From contig JASANG010002508.1 in assembly GCA_030248215.1 (NCBI GenBank), forward strand, positions 248,001 through 312,000: a stretch of 64,000 bases of DNA, read 5' to 3'. Made by a program: the position numbers and the translations under genes. This DNA comes from Enoplolaimus lenunculus. Its lineage: Eukaryota; Nematoda; Enoplea; Enoplida; Thoracostomopsidae. Of the stretch, positions 9,744 to 19,758 are shown in pieces; positions within the stretch are counted from its first letter, which is position 1, and every line of letters begins with the position of its first letter. Below the pieces are notes generated by a model. The model ran no database searches, was not told where the DNA came from, and was given only the letters and a program-made list of their open reading frames with translations.

Positions 9744-11109
9744 GTAAGCAAAACGGTTTTCCTTATAAAACAGTCCGTATGTATCAGGCTGTAACCGGCG
9801 GCAAAAAATACCGGAAATGAAGCCGGAGGTGCGATGAACTTAAGTAGTGATATGACGTTTCATTTTATCTTTATATGAAATCGCGGTAATTTTCCTCAAA
9901 ATTATACCAAAAGTAATGACCAAATGCACCAAACAAGTTAGTTTGTAAAACCAAACAAAATTTTACTACCAGGCAGGAATTGTTCCAGAGTCAGAGCTAC
10001 AGGTCGATTTTCTGTCGGAGCAGGAGGCTGAGGCGGACCTTCGGTTGTACCCTGACATATATACTGTTGGCTTGTCGGGCATTGCGCACTTGACCCCACA
10101 AGCTCAGGCCAGGCTTATGTTTGGAAAAACTGAAGCCTACCCTATTAAACCTGTCCAAAGTCTTTATCTCGCCCTAAGCTTTAAATTTTAACTTTAAAAG
10201 TGGAGAAAGTTGTATGCATTCTCCTATGCTTTCATGTGTAAAATTCATTGGACCTATAACGCAAAGCTTCATTAAAGTGCAAGTCAGCTGCGATCGACTT
10301 TTAAAATACTGGTGTAACTTTAGGTGCGGGTAAACGGGGGTGGTGGGTAGACTTTTTTGCGCGGGTACACTCGCGGGTAAAAAATTCTTGATTGCGTGAG
10401 TGAAGTGCGGGTCGAGTAAAATTCTTACGCACATCGCACTTTGATCGCAACTAAAAGGTGCGACTCGCTTACAACAACCACTGCATTAAAAAAGATAAGC
10501 CACTCTGACGCCAATGGGCCTTTATATATTTTGCAGCAATGCACATCCTTAAAATACAGAATATTATAGAATGTACTGTGATTTACGGCATTGCTTATTG
10601 CCAACATAACAAATGGTTGGGGGAACTCACAGACCCACAACCAGCTCACCTTGCTGGGGGTCGGGCTAAAATGTTTTAATGGGGCCGACAATATTTAATA
10701 GAAGGTTGTCAGCCTCCGTTGGCTCCGTCTAGTGACAGGCTTGCGAGCTCGGTGTCAAACAGCCTGGTGTCATTAATTACTCAAAAACTCTACTTAATAA
10801 TCCAAAAGTAATGTTTTTTAAACTGTTTGACTATGAAAACATTTGACTTGCTTTCGTCACAGTGTATGTTGGCAGTTATTGTTTACATTTCAGTCTTGGC
10901 TCAAACTCAACCCGGAACTTCGAAATCGGTTCACTACTGGTCAACTCTTAGCACAAGCAAAAGCGATGACATCATGGAGAAGGAGGTCAAATCAAAGATC
11001 ATCTACGAAGAGCGACTCTTCATTGACTCGTGCCCAAAAATCATGGTTTCGTTCGTTATCTCGACTGAAACCAGAAGATATTAGTCAAAATAAACAAGTC
11101 TTGAAATAG
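9522..11109 (+). CDS. Two-exon gene for a 145-residue secreted orphan protein
   Basis: Exon 1 (9522-9743, 74 codons) begins MYTASLMSIISLLIYLFFD, a strong signal peptide probably cleaved after about residue 25, then a Gly/Ser/Asn-rich stretch. It ends in phase 0 at a GTAAGC donor. Exon 2 (10894-11109) follows an acceptor with a pyrimidine tract (GTTTACATTTCAG), opens in phase 0 with SWLKLNPELRNRF, is basic with a triple-Arg site (SWRRRSN), and stops at 11109. AATAAA follows at 11111. I do not recognise the family. A short secreted precursor is possible, but nothing proves a function. The intron (9744-10893) contains a hAT-like MITE. The model rests on matching phases and splice signals, not on homology. 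A different frame over the second exon is also open (10827-11084). Confidence 0.5.
9785..10054. mobile_element. hAT-like MITE in the intron of the secreted gene
   Basis: It begins CAGGCTGTAACCGGCGG and ends CTTCGGTTGTACCCTG. The flanking 8-mers GTATGTAT and ACATATAT agree at five of eight positions with only transitions between them, so they may be a decayed target duplication. Confidence 0.55.
10894..11109 (+). CDS. Exon 2 of secreted orphan gene
   Basis: Seventy-one codons plus stop after a good TTTCAG acceptor. The peptide is basic and rich in Ser, Arg and Lys. Confidence 0.45.
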   Translation, partial: SWLKLNPELRNRFTTGQLLAQAKAMTSWRRRSNQRSSTKSDSSLTRAQKSWFRSLSRLKPEDISQNKQVLK

Positions 11110-11110
11110 A

Positions 11111-11116
11111 AATAAA
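11111..11116 (+). promoter_or_regulatory. Poly(A) signal AATAAA of the secreted gene
   Basis: AATAAA begins two bases after the stop codon of the second exon. Another AATAAA at 11089-11094 lies inside that frame and would serve the alternative frame ending at 11084. Confidence 0.45.
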
Positions 11117-11138
11117 CAATTGCTCATGATTCATCACT

Positions 11139-11440
11139 GGAGGTGAAAAATGCCGGAGCTGGAGGTCAGCAAATTTAGCCGGAACCGGAGCTATAAGCGA
11201 AGCAAAATAAAAATATTTTGAATGTGGTTGACTTTTGATAATTAATCAGCAAAACGCTGACAAAAGTCTCAGTGCGCTGCACACTGAAGCTTTTTAGCTC
11301 AAGTGTCCGGCACACTGAAGCCAAAAACGCTTCTGTGTTGCTTACGTGATTTTTTTGGCTTCCGTGTACTGAATACTGAAGCTTTTTAGCTTCAGCGTGC
11401 AGCACACTGAAGCTTTTTCGAATTCAGTGTTCATCACACT
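11139..11440. repeat. hAT fragment, then tandem GAAGCTTTTTAGCTTC-type units
   Basis: Positions 11139-11195 are a fragment of the CCGGA-rich hAT-like family. From about 11270 to 11440, near-palindromic units of roughly 30 bp repeat around ACACTGAAGCTTTTTAGC, each able to form a hairpin. No coding sense. Confidence 0.55.
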
Positions 11441-11737
11441 GCCACCTCAAAAGTCACCAAGTGTACGCATGATATTGTGGAAATTGCATAGGAACTCATT
11501 GAACACTTATCCATAATTTGACCATTAAAGTTCCTTAACCAGCAGTTTTTGTAGCGTGAGTTTTGCCTGAGGTAAAGTTGAAAAATTATTACTAACGTTT
11601 TAAGGTATAATGTAGGAGCTGCGGAGGCATCCTTTAAGTGCTTTTGATCAACCACCTTTTATAGCTTTGGATTGGGTATCCTGCCAAATGGTTATCTGGT
11701 TTTCACTGATAAGAAAATAACATAATTAGTCTTTTTT
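11441..11737. other. Intergenic, nothing recognised
   Basis: Unremarkable AT-rich sequence before foldback element FB2. Confidence 0.35.
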
Positions 11738-12064
11738 GGGCAAACGTATGGAAAAGGTGCTTCCAGTTTTTCAGGGTGAAAAACTTATGCCAGGAGTGCA
11801 GCGCAGCCACTTAAGCCTAGGTTTTGTTTGGAAAATTGGAAAAGTGAAAAATTTAAAACGTTTAGATTTTCCATGGTTAGATAGGGAAAGTCTGAATGTA
11901 GATTTTGTTTGCCAAAAGGGAAAAATGGAAAATTAAATCGCATATAGTTTTCCCTGGGTTGGTAGGGAAATCCTGAACCATAGGTTTTGATTGTAAAACG
12001 GGAAAAGTTGAAAACTTAAAACGTATTGAATTCAGGCACTTTTCTAGTTTCCTCCGCAAAGGAA

Positions 12065-12500
12065 AAGTCCTACCACCCACCCGCACAATCTTTTACGTAT
12101 ATTAGGACAAGTTGTGCAACCCCACTGCCACTTGAAGGGATACCAAGCTCTATGGGGGGGCTGCCGCCCCTTCCTTCCACCAGAATGCAAGCTTCCCGCC
12201 GCCACAATCTTTCACGTTTATTAAGACAAATTGTGGGACCCCTAGCGATTTGAAATGATACTAAGCAGGATGAGCACCAAACCGTTCAAGAAAATGCTTA
12301 GAGCAGGGTGTTGGTTGGCGACAGCCCCCATCCTGCTTAGTATCACTTTAAATGTTTAAATCGCAGGGGCTGCAGGGGGATGGCAGCATCCCTTAGGACC
12401 ATTACGCAAAGTAGACGAAAAATTTTCTCACTAGTAGCTAGTTTTAAAACAGGAAAACAAGAAATTTTATGTTACAAGTGAAAAAGTTTACCCCCTCCAC
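12065..12500. repeat. Inserted repeat within FB2 (ACGTTTATTAAGACAA motif)
   Basis: Two tandem versions of a segment containing CAATCTTTTACGT and CAATCTTTCACGT are followed by an inverted version centred near 12300, where GGATGAGCACC faces a later CATCCTGCTTAG. A related motif occurs near 26047-26100. It separates the FB2 arms and looks like an insertion of another unclassified repeat. Confidence 0.45.
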
Positions 12501-13000
12501 AATTGCGTAGTGGCAACGAAAAACTACAAAATTGCCGGAATTCTAAACAGAACTTAATACGCTTCAGAATTTTTGTACCTAACCAAGGAAAACGTATACG
12601 TTTTATATATCCCACTTTTCCCGTTTTCCAAACAAAACATACGCTTCATGTTTCCCGTGCTTAAACTAGGAAAACCGACTTTTCCCGTTTTCCAAATAAA
12701 ACCTTCGCTTCAGATTTTCCCTACCAATCAAGAGAAAATCTAGGTGTTTAAATTTTACACTTGCCGTTTTCCAAATAAAACCTATATGCTTCTGATTTTT
12801 TCTATCAAACCATGTGAAAACACGCGTTCAAATTTTCCCCTTTTCCCATTTTCCGAGCCTCGTCTACACCTTAACTTTCACTACCAACCAAAAGAAACAT
12901 ATACCTAGGCTTGCATTTTCCACTTTTCCCAATTTCCGAACCAAACTAAACATCCCAATTTTCCAGCCAGAAAAACCAAACTGTTCCTTCCCTAAAAGAC

Positions 13001-13716
13001 ATACACACAAAATAAATTGTCTGAAAATTTCAAGAGTCCTACTTTCTTAAATTTTCAAGACGTAAATATCTCGTATTTTGGACATTAATGGCCTTAAACA
13101 GCTCAGAAATTTGTCTCTTAAATCGTTAAAACATAAATTTCTTATATTTAAAAATTACTGTTGCCAATTTATAAGACATAAATTTCTTTCCTTCAAGAAG
13201 TAGTTGTCTTATATTCAAGAATTTATTTTCTTATTTTAATGTATGTAAAAAAGTTGCTCCGTTAATATATATTCTTAAGAGAGTATGTAAATAATCGAAT
13301 CTCAAAGATATTTCCCGTTGAGCTCAGGCTGCTCCCAGCCTAACTTACGTCTTGGACGTATGTTAGGTTGTAAAATTAGGGAATTTGGTTTAGCTAAACT
13401 CCCAATTTTAAAGGCGACTTCTCTGGCAAATCTTGTTTCTAAGACATATATGCCCCCAAAAATCACCCAAATAAGTCTATTAATTCAGACATATTTGCCT
13501 TATATTTCAAACATATTTGTCTTAATCGTTTATGAAACACACTCTTTAGTTTAACACATTTAAGTGTTAAACATTTCAGACACAGATTTGTGAAAAATTT
13601 CAGAAACTAATGTCTTGCATTCAAGACATATATGATTGGAGTCCAGATTAAGACATAATTGTCTTGAATTTAAGAAAATATTTCTTGAACATCAGAAAAT
13701 GGTTTTGTGTGTAGAG
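13001..13716. mobile_element. Nested element with ACACACAAAATAAATT ends
   Basis: The left end ACACACAAAATAAATTGTC faces GGTTTTGTGTGT at the right. The inside is many degenerate copies, in both orientations, of a roughly 28-bp unit resembling GACATAAATTTCTTGAAATT. The same ends and units recur at 37200-38045 and partly at 28590-28640, 47100-47215 and 58560-58690, so this is a repeat family. It interrupts FB2. Confidence 0.55.
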
Positions 13717-14260
13717 AAAACGTATACGTTTAACTTTTCTACTTTTCCTGGATTCCGAACCTCGACTACACCTCCAACTTTAACTGCAACCGAACGAAAT
13801 CCTAAACATTTCCTACCATACATGGCAATATCTAGTCGTTTGAATTTTCCAGTTTTCACAGCCAGACTTATGCTTGTTAATTTTCCTACCAAAACAGCGG
13901 AAAATCAGGCCTTCATACAGGAGTGGCTGCGCTGCACTTATGGTCATAAGTTTTCCACTTTGAAAAATGGGAAGCCTCTGTGCTATACCTTGGCCGCTTT
14001 TTGGAAAAAACAATTAATCATTTCGAACAAACATAATTTGGCAATATCCAAAAACCAAATCTTTGTAGCGTGGGGGGGCTGTTTGAAAATTTTAGCAATA
14101 CCTCCTTTTTAACCTGTAGAAAAATTTCATGCCTATGCTACTGTTCCGCCCCTATTTTAAACAATGGTCTCCTTTTTTAAAAATGCGAAAAATTTGAATG
14201 TTTACCCCTAGTAGTAATGTTGTATATGTTTTTATCTGAACATGTATTATGTTATCCTAT

Positions 14261-14281
14261 GTGTTGTTGTTGTTGTTGTTT

Positions 14282-14322
<41 letters not shown>

Positions 14323-14323
14323 G
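14261..14323. repeat. (TTG)n microsatellite
   Basis: About twenty TTG/TGT triplets with one variant. The Cys and Leu runs in open frames here are artefacts of the triplet repeat. Confidence 0.9.
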
Positions 14324-14489
14324 GGCTTTCAGTGCGGTGTTAGGAATTTTGCTTACAGCACCCTCACTTGGTACATGTTTTGGGGAGTGGAATTATTCAG
14401 TTTGCGATCTGCTGCACAGCTTTGTAGTTTGCAATGGGTTTTGACCAGTGCATTGTAGTATTGTTGCTTACTAACGGAGTTGTCTTAAG

Positions 14490-14620
14490 CGGAACCGATC
14501 AGGGTTGTTGGCCGGAAAAATATTACCGGAAAAAATGGTTTTTTTTTTCATTTTTTTTCCATTTTTCTCCGAGGGGGGGTGAAAGAAATGGAAAAAAATG
14601 GAAAAAAATTAAACAATACT
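14490..14620. repeat. hAT fragment with a T-rich/A-rich inverted repeat
   Basis: CCGGAAAAATATTACCGGAA is a hAT-family fragment. CCATTTTTCTCC then faces GAAATGGAAAAAAATGG across GAGGGGGGGT and can form a hairpin. Confidence 0.5.
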
Positions 14621-15214
14621 TAAATATAATTTGCAACCAAATATGACATAAAGTAACGTTATTGGAATGACATGAAACTAATTAATATGCAAAACACTAA
14701 CAGTGACCGAGTGTATTCACCGCTGTGTCTACCAACTAGGACTCATTACCCAATCAGATCGAAAGGAAGGCATTCCCCGGATTGCCGACCGAATTGAATT
14801 TTATTAAGTTCGCTGTGCTACACATTTATAGACAGAGTGATTAATTGCTGAAAATGTATTTCCAAACCATTTCATTTAAATAAATTTTAAACAACGCTTT
14901 TGCTGATACGTTTAGATGACCATTCTTAGAAAGGTAACTACTCAATATAGTTTGGCAATATTGCGAAAACATAAGAAATATATAGCTAAGCTGGTATGTT
15001 TGGAAATTCGAGTGAAACATAAATATTTCAAACATGCACCTGAATCGAATAGATATGAATTTTTTAAAAATTTCTTTAAATGATCAATTAGTTGATGTGA
15101 TTTCAAGTTTTTATAGTTATAAATATCTCAAAACTGAGCTTGGATTGCAAAGATAAAATGTTTTTCAAATAGAAAGTACCATAATATTAATTAGCTGGTA
15201 TGCACGAGGCCATC
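14621..15214. other. Intergenic, nothing recognised
   Basis: AT-rich sequence without a supported exon or repeat. Confidence 0.35.
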
Positions 15215-15615
15215 TAGTATGAGTCACCCACCCCTCACAGTTATTAATTGCCCTATGTGATTGATTACCTCAACCGCCCATCGGCGGGGACCGAAATTTT
15301 CATGAAACCTCTCGCATTACCTCATGATGGGTTTAACCCGAATTTTTCATAAAAACCATCACAACTCCTCGTGGGGGTATGTAATACCGGAATTGTTTCT
15401 GAAACCCCTGACAACTACTTGTGACGGGTTAAACTCGAATTTTTTCTTAAACCCCTCACAACCCCTCGTGAAGTGAGTAAAACCCCACCCCTCACTGTGA
15501 TTATTTACCAGCAACTATATTATTACACCTGCTTTGAGTCATCCTCCCCTCATGGTATTAATAACAGTATCTGATTTAATTACCTCAATTACCACCAGTT
15601 GGGGGAACACAATCA
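15215..15615. repeat. Minisatellite flanked by direct repeats
   Basis: Four diverged units of about 60 bp (CCTCACAACCCCTCGTG..GGTTAAACCCGAATTTTTC) are bracketed by two direct copies of a segment beginning GAGTCACCCACCCCTCA and GAGTCATCCTCCCCTCA. No coding signal. Confidence 0.6.
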
Positions 15616-15619
15616 TTAC

Positions 15620-16379
15620 GCTTACGCTTAGGCTTAGGAATATGCTTATGATACTGTCCCTGTTCTTACATTGGCCCAATATTTGATACCAGTTAAATTT
15701 CACTAATACAATATCACTCCAATAGGTCGTTTATTCCATATGTCCAGTATGTCAAAATTTATCGCTCTGGCACTTTAGGAACAAATTTAAAATGTCGTCC
15801 CCCACGTAAGTTTTAGACTAAATAGTCTAAGCTCAAGTCTAAGTCTCAGCCAAAGCCTAAACAATCGCATCAACCTATATTTTTAATCAACCCATTACGG
15901 GTAGGTAAGGTAGACTTTTTGTCGAGAGGCCTACGTAAATAAGCGACAAAATTTTACCGAAGCTTTTGGAAATTGATTTCCTGTTTGAGCCGGAACAGGA
16001 AACAGACCTCCAGATGTCCTCTGTATCGGAAATAACAAAAAATTAATTGTAACTTCAACAACCTGTATTTCTTTAATGTTTCAAACTTTACAAACAAATT
16101 GCTACTAAAGTATAAAATATGAATGCAATAGACAAAGCAATATTTACCCTTAAGCATCTGAATGGCTGAAATTTTTAAACTAATCCCGGGTAACGGCGTG
16201 GAATTAAAGATACTGACCCAAGAGTTAAGAGCCTGTCTATGGGGAGACGCAGAGACCAATGGACTTAGGAACTGGGCAGCTTTGTTTTATTCTAATTACA
16301 AATAAGACTTATGTTTATGCTTTACGCTTAGGTTTAGGCTTAGACTTAGTTTAGTGAGCGCGCCTTAACATGGGCCATC
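15620..16379. repeat. Fragments of GGCCCATGTA-group small elements
   Basis: Around 15620-15685 an AGGCTTAGGAATATGCTTAT core leads to a right end near TTACATTGGCC. Around 16300-16379 another core run ends TTAACATGGGCC. The sequence between holds TCTAAGTCTAAG-type runs and nothing gene-like. Confidence 0.5.
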
Positions 16380-16381
16380 AG

Positions 16382-16512
16382 ATTTTTCTAATATTCTAGA
16401 CCTGATAAATGCAATATTTCAGTGTTTTTTCTAATTTCTAGACTTGATAACCGCAATATTTTAGTGTTATTTTTCTTATATTCTAGACCTGATAACCGCA
16501 ATATTTTAGTGT
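16382..16512. repeat. Three tandem copies of a roughly 45-50 bp unit
   Basis: The unit CTAGACCTGATAACCGCAAT followed by ATTTTAGTGTT occurs three times with small changes. Confidence 0.75.
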
Positions 16513-16596
16513 TAGTATAAAATAATACAAAATATTCACAAGACAAACATTTTGTATTTTGTTAATTTTTGGGACTGCACATCCTTTCTTTAACTA

Positions 16597-16716
16597 CGCT
16601 GCAAAAAATGGTTAGTCAAATTGACTCTCTTCGAAATAGGTTTTACGGGACTATACAAACTGAGTTAAGTTCGACTCCACCTGAGTCAAACGTTTGACTC
16701 ACCATTTTTTGCAGTG
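16597..16716. mobile_element. 120-bp Tc1/mariner-like MITE
   Basis: The inverted ends are CGCTGCAAAAAATGGTTAGT and its counterpart ACCATTTTTTGCAGTG. They are flanked by TA at 16595-16596 and 16717-16718. CACTGCAAAAAA-type termini with TA duplication are common in Tc1/mariner MITEs. Confidence 0.75.
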
Positions 16717-16718
16717 TA

Positions 16719-17205
16719 GATTCGATTATACCATTTTTCTTATTCTGAGCCAGTCCATAATCACTAATTGTTGTTCAAGACAGAAATTGAACACATACTA
16801 TAAATTAAAACTGATTTCGTTTGAATATTTTTGTAAACTATTCAAAACGGTTGCAGCATTTGCAACCCCAACAACTAAATAATTTGAATACCACGCATCT
16901 GAATAAGAATCAGCTAGCACACTGCATGAAATAAGTATGTGTGGCATTCCAGCTTTAACTATATAGATAAAACTAAAAACAGAAATTTTTCATTAAAACA
17001 GTGATGCTATGAGGGAAAGCTTGGCCGTCCCTAACATCATTGCTGCAAGTGCGTATTAAACTCAAACTCAAACCGTAAGCTGCGTGTAGAAATATATATA
17101 CATAAATGTACATCAGTGAAAAGTTCAACCAAAAGAATTTGTTGCATTTATTGTTTTGCAAAAACGAAAGATTTTATAAATTTATTTAATTTTAAAAAAT
17201 TATAA
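16719..17205. other. Intergenic, nothing recognised
   Basis: AT-rich sequence without a supported gene or repeat. Confidence 0.35.
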
Positions 17206-17524
17206 AAAGATTTTCAAAGAAAACAATCCGATGTATCAAGAGTGGAAAATGCATACTTCAACAAGAGCATACAACTGGGTACATTCTGTGTGAGAAATAA
17301 TACCCGGCCCGCGTTGCGGTTATTGTCGACCTTCCCATATTAGAGGTTTAAAACCTGTGCGAAGTAAGATTTTCAAAGAAAACAATTCGATGTATCAAGA
17401 GTGGATAATGCATACTTCAACAAGAGTATGTCACTGGGTACATTCTGTGTAGGAAATAATACCCGGCCCGCGTTGCGATTATAGTCGACCTTCCCATATT
17501 AGGGGTTTAAAACCTGTGCGAACT
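17206..17524. repeat. Tandem duplication of a roughly 158-bp segment
   Basis: Copies at about 17206-17366 and 17367-17524 are more than 90 percent alike by eye (GATGTATCAAGAGTGG, CCCGGCCCGCGTTGCG). The high similarity suggests a recent event. Confidence 0.85.
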
Positions 17525-17606
17525 ATAACACTTTACGTGTCCGGCATCAAAATGCTCGGCTTATAGTTTAGTTTAGCGTTATTGCGTACGACAGAGATGC
17601 TCCCTT

Positions 17607-18295
17607 CAGGGGCGCACCGAGAGGGGGGCTAGGGGGGCCACCCCCAATTGGAATCAGTACTTGCGTCATAATTTACGTTAAATACTAAAATTAGGTACGG
17701 TTTTTAGCTCGCTTCGCTCGTGATGATTTTCACTGATCAATATTAGAAAAAATTTTTCCAGCGGCGCTGTTCAGAGGTAAAGTGAAAGTCAAATTCCCAA
17801 CCTGACCAGCTCAAAACTAAAGATAATAATAAACCTTATCCAAAGCTTCACAATAACATAAACTCTAGAGTAGGGGGGTCGGTTAAGTAGCTTATACCCG
17901 CGCTTCAATAATAAAGATATGTTTGAGACTGTTACAGAGGGATTTAACTGTGAAACATTGTATAGCTTCTCGTTCGTTTCGCTCACGAGTTCTTCAAAGC
18001 TCAACGTAAATTTTAGCTTCAAGTCTTTTCTCACTCTGTTTTAACTCCTAGTAGCAAGAAATATTTCATATTATGCAAAGATTTCCCCACAAAGGCTTCA
18101 AACTGAAGTTAGCTTTTCGTTCGCTTCGCTCGCGTCAGAAACTTCTCTCGAAGCCAATTATGGGAGCAATGACCTACCTCATAAATCCCCCAAAATGGGA
18201 TCCGTAGGTACTGCTAAAAATTCTAAGTTTGCTTTTAGGCGGAAACCAAAGGCAAAGGCATGGCACGATGCGCAAAATTTCTCGGTACGCCGCTG
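17607..18295. mobile_element. hAT-like non-autonomous element, CAGGGGCGCACCGAG ends
   Basis: CAGGGGCGCACCGAG at the left matches the inverted CTCGGTACGCCGCTG at the right. Flanking 8-mers GCTCCCTT and CCTCTCTT agree at six of eight positions. The inside repeats a GCTTCGCTCG motif and has no transposase. Confidence 0.55.
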
Positions 18296-18433
18296 CCTCT
18301 CTTCATAAATAACGGGGTGTAGGCCAAAAACGAAACGCCAGATGGTAGGGATTTTGTACCATACGGTACCTCAAGAGTTGTCCACTCTTGTATATTGCAC
18401 TCTTGGTTGTATTAATTTTGACACGATTTCTTT

Positions 18434-18552
18434 TCAGCCAATCCGAGGCGGTTTCATTATCATCCTGTCGTCTTCGGCATCTCCATTTGTTTCACCGTCT
18501 TGTTCTTGATTGTCTGCCGCGAGTAATTTAGAATAGAATCGTGGTAAATTGC
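18434..18552 (-). CDS. Exon 2 of secreted orphan gene (acidic tail)
   Basis: Thirty-eight codons after the split Gly, ending MKPPRIG then TGA. The middle is acidic (DGETNGDAEDD). The phase agrees with exon 1. Confidence 0.55.
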
Positions 18553-19758
18553 CTGAAAAAATAAACTTTGCATGAGTACGCATAATAAACGTGGAGGTTG
18601 TTTTGATATATTACAACGAACTAAATGATGCCAACACTTTCAATTATCATCAACATATGTTAGATCTGTTTATCAAATAATACGCTAATTAAAGCTTTAA
18701 TTTAAAATATTATCTTGTGCCGTACCATAATACCGTGATTTTCTTAATAGTTACTTGCGTTTTGCATCTTTTTAACTTATTTTATATTTGTAAAGACTGT
18801 ATTCATTAGTTACTAGTATTTTTCAAGGGCCCGCGGTTGATGCATGCTTTACTCTGAACGCCTGTTTGCACATACAACTTTTCGCAACTGCAATTTTTAA
18901 ATGCAGATTGTTACTGCTAGTAATTGCACGCAAACTTTAACTACCTACAGTCTTAATTATAAGATATAATTATTGTAATGGAATATGCAGCGAATTCGTA
19001 TTCGACTGCTTGCCATAAATATTTTGAGACTGAAATCGCTCGTACAACGTGTATATTCCAGGTTTTGCTTCAAACACTTACGCGTATGAATAGGACTTTG
19101 AACACAAGCTTTGCCATCATTCAACAAATTTCGAACCTTTGTGAATATTAGGAATCACAGTTTTTCCACAAGATGAAGAAAAGCACGCTTTTTCCCTCTC
19201 CGACAGTGGAAAAGTTGTCCACCCACAAAAAGCCCACGTAAAGCTGAACACCATAACAGTAGTTTAAGCCTAAGCTTATAATTAAGTTTAATACTAAGCA
19301 CAACTTTTACACTGCCGGGGGACTATAAAATTGTCGTCGTTTTTCTTGGGCGAGCTAAACCCACATGCATTTCCGATCACAGTCCGTATCATTCTTTGCA
19401 TAAAAATCTTACCATTTTTGTTTAAGAAAAACGCTGTATTTGAACCAAGGAATCCATATTTTAGACGGCGTTCGTCTTGTAACGACCGCCTTTGAGGAGG
19501 CACGGCTGTGTTGGTGGTTGGCTCTTCAATAGTCAAATCAAACACAACAGCGCCTTTTTGATCAGGAAATCTTGGCAGCGATTTATGATAACCGTAGGCG
19601 TGGCCGAGCGGTCCGATAATTGGCGAAAGGCGGACTCCGCTGCACAAATGAATCCATCCAATCATAGCCAACAGTGTAAGAACCAATGACCGTGAAAATT
19701 TTTGGCCCATTCCTATTGAAAACACATTCGATAGTGATTCAATTATTTGTGGCAACAT
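18434..19758 (-). CDS. Two-exon gene for a secreted orphan protein
   Basis: Exon 1 (19758-19413) encodes 115 residues plus one base and ends at a GTAAGA donor. Exon 2 (18552-18434) follows a TTTTTTCAG acceptor, completes the split Gly codon (phase 1) and runs NLPRFYSKLLAADNQEQ to an acidic tail and stop. From Met17 the N-terminus reads MGQKFSRSLVLTLLAMIGWI, a convincing signal peptide ending near LCSG, so the upstream Met may be unused. The mature part has no cysteine in the spliced form and one dibasic site (PQRRS). Without splicing, the frame continues for 38 codons to a tail with three cysteines (residues 132, 150 and 153). I do not recognise the family. Confidence 0.6.
19413..19758 (-). 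CDS. Exon 1 of secreted orphan gene (signal peptide and body)
   Basis: Open from the first Met at 19758; a second Met at 19710 directly precedes the hydrophobic core. The donor after AAAAATG is GTAAGA. If the intron is kept, coding continues to 19294. Confidence 0.6.

Larger units (their letters stand above)
11738..13995. mobile_element. Foldback element FB2 (81-bp core family, decayed, with insertions)
   Basis: The left end (GGGCAAACGTATGGAAAAGG, then the CTTCCAG..CAGGAGTGCAGCGCAGCCACTTA segment) is mirrored at 13905-13995 (CAGGAGTGGCTGCGCTGCACTTATGGTCATAAG, ending TTGGCC). Plus-oriented core units occupy about 11820-12050. Inverted units (TTTTCCACTTTTCCCGTTTTCC type) occupy about 12590-12970 and resume after a nested element at 13001-13716. 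More diverged than FB1, so probably older. Flanking CTTTTTT-like runs may be a weak target duplication. Confidence 0.65.

Noticed and set aside
14217-14458. Poly-Cys and poly-Leu frames
   Set aside because: Translation of a (TTG)n microsatellite.
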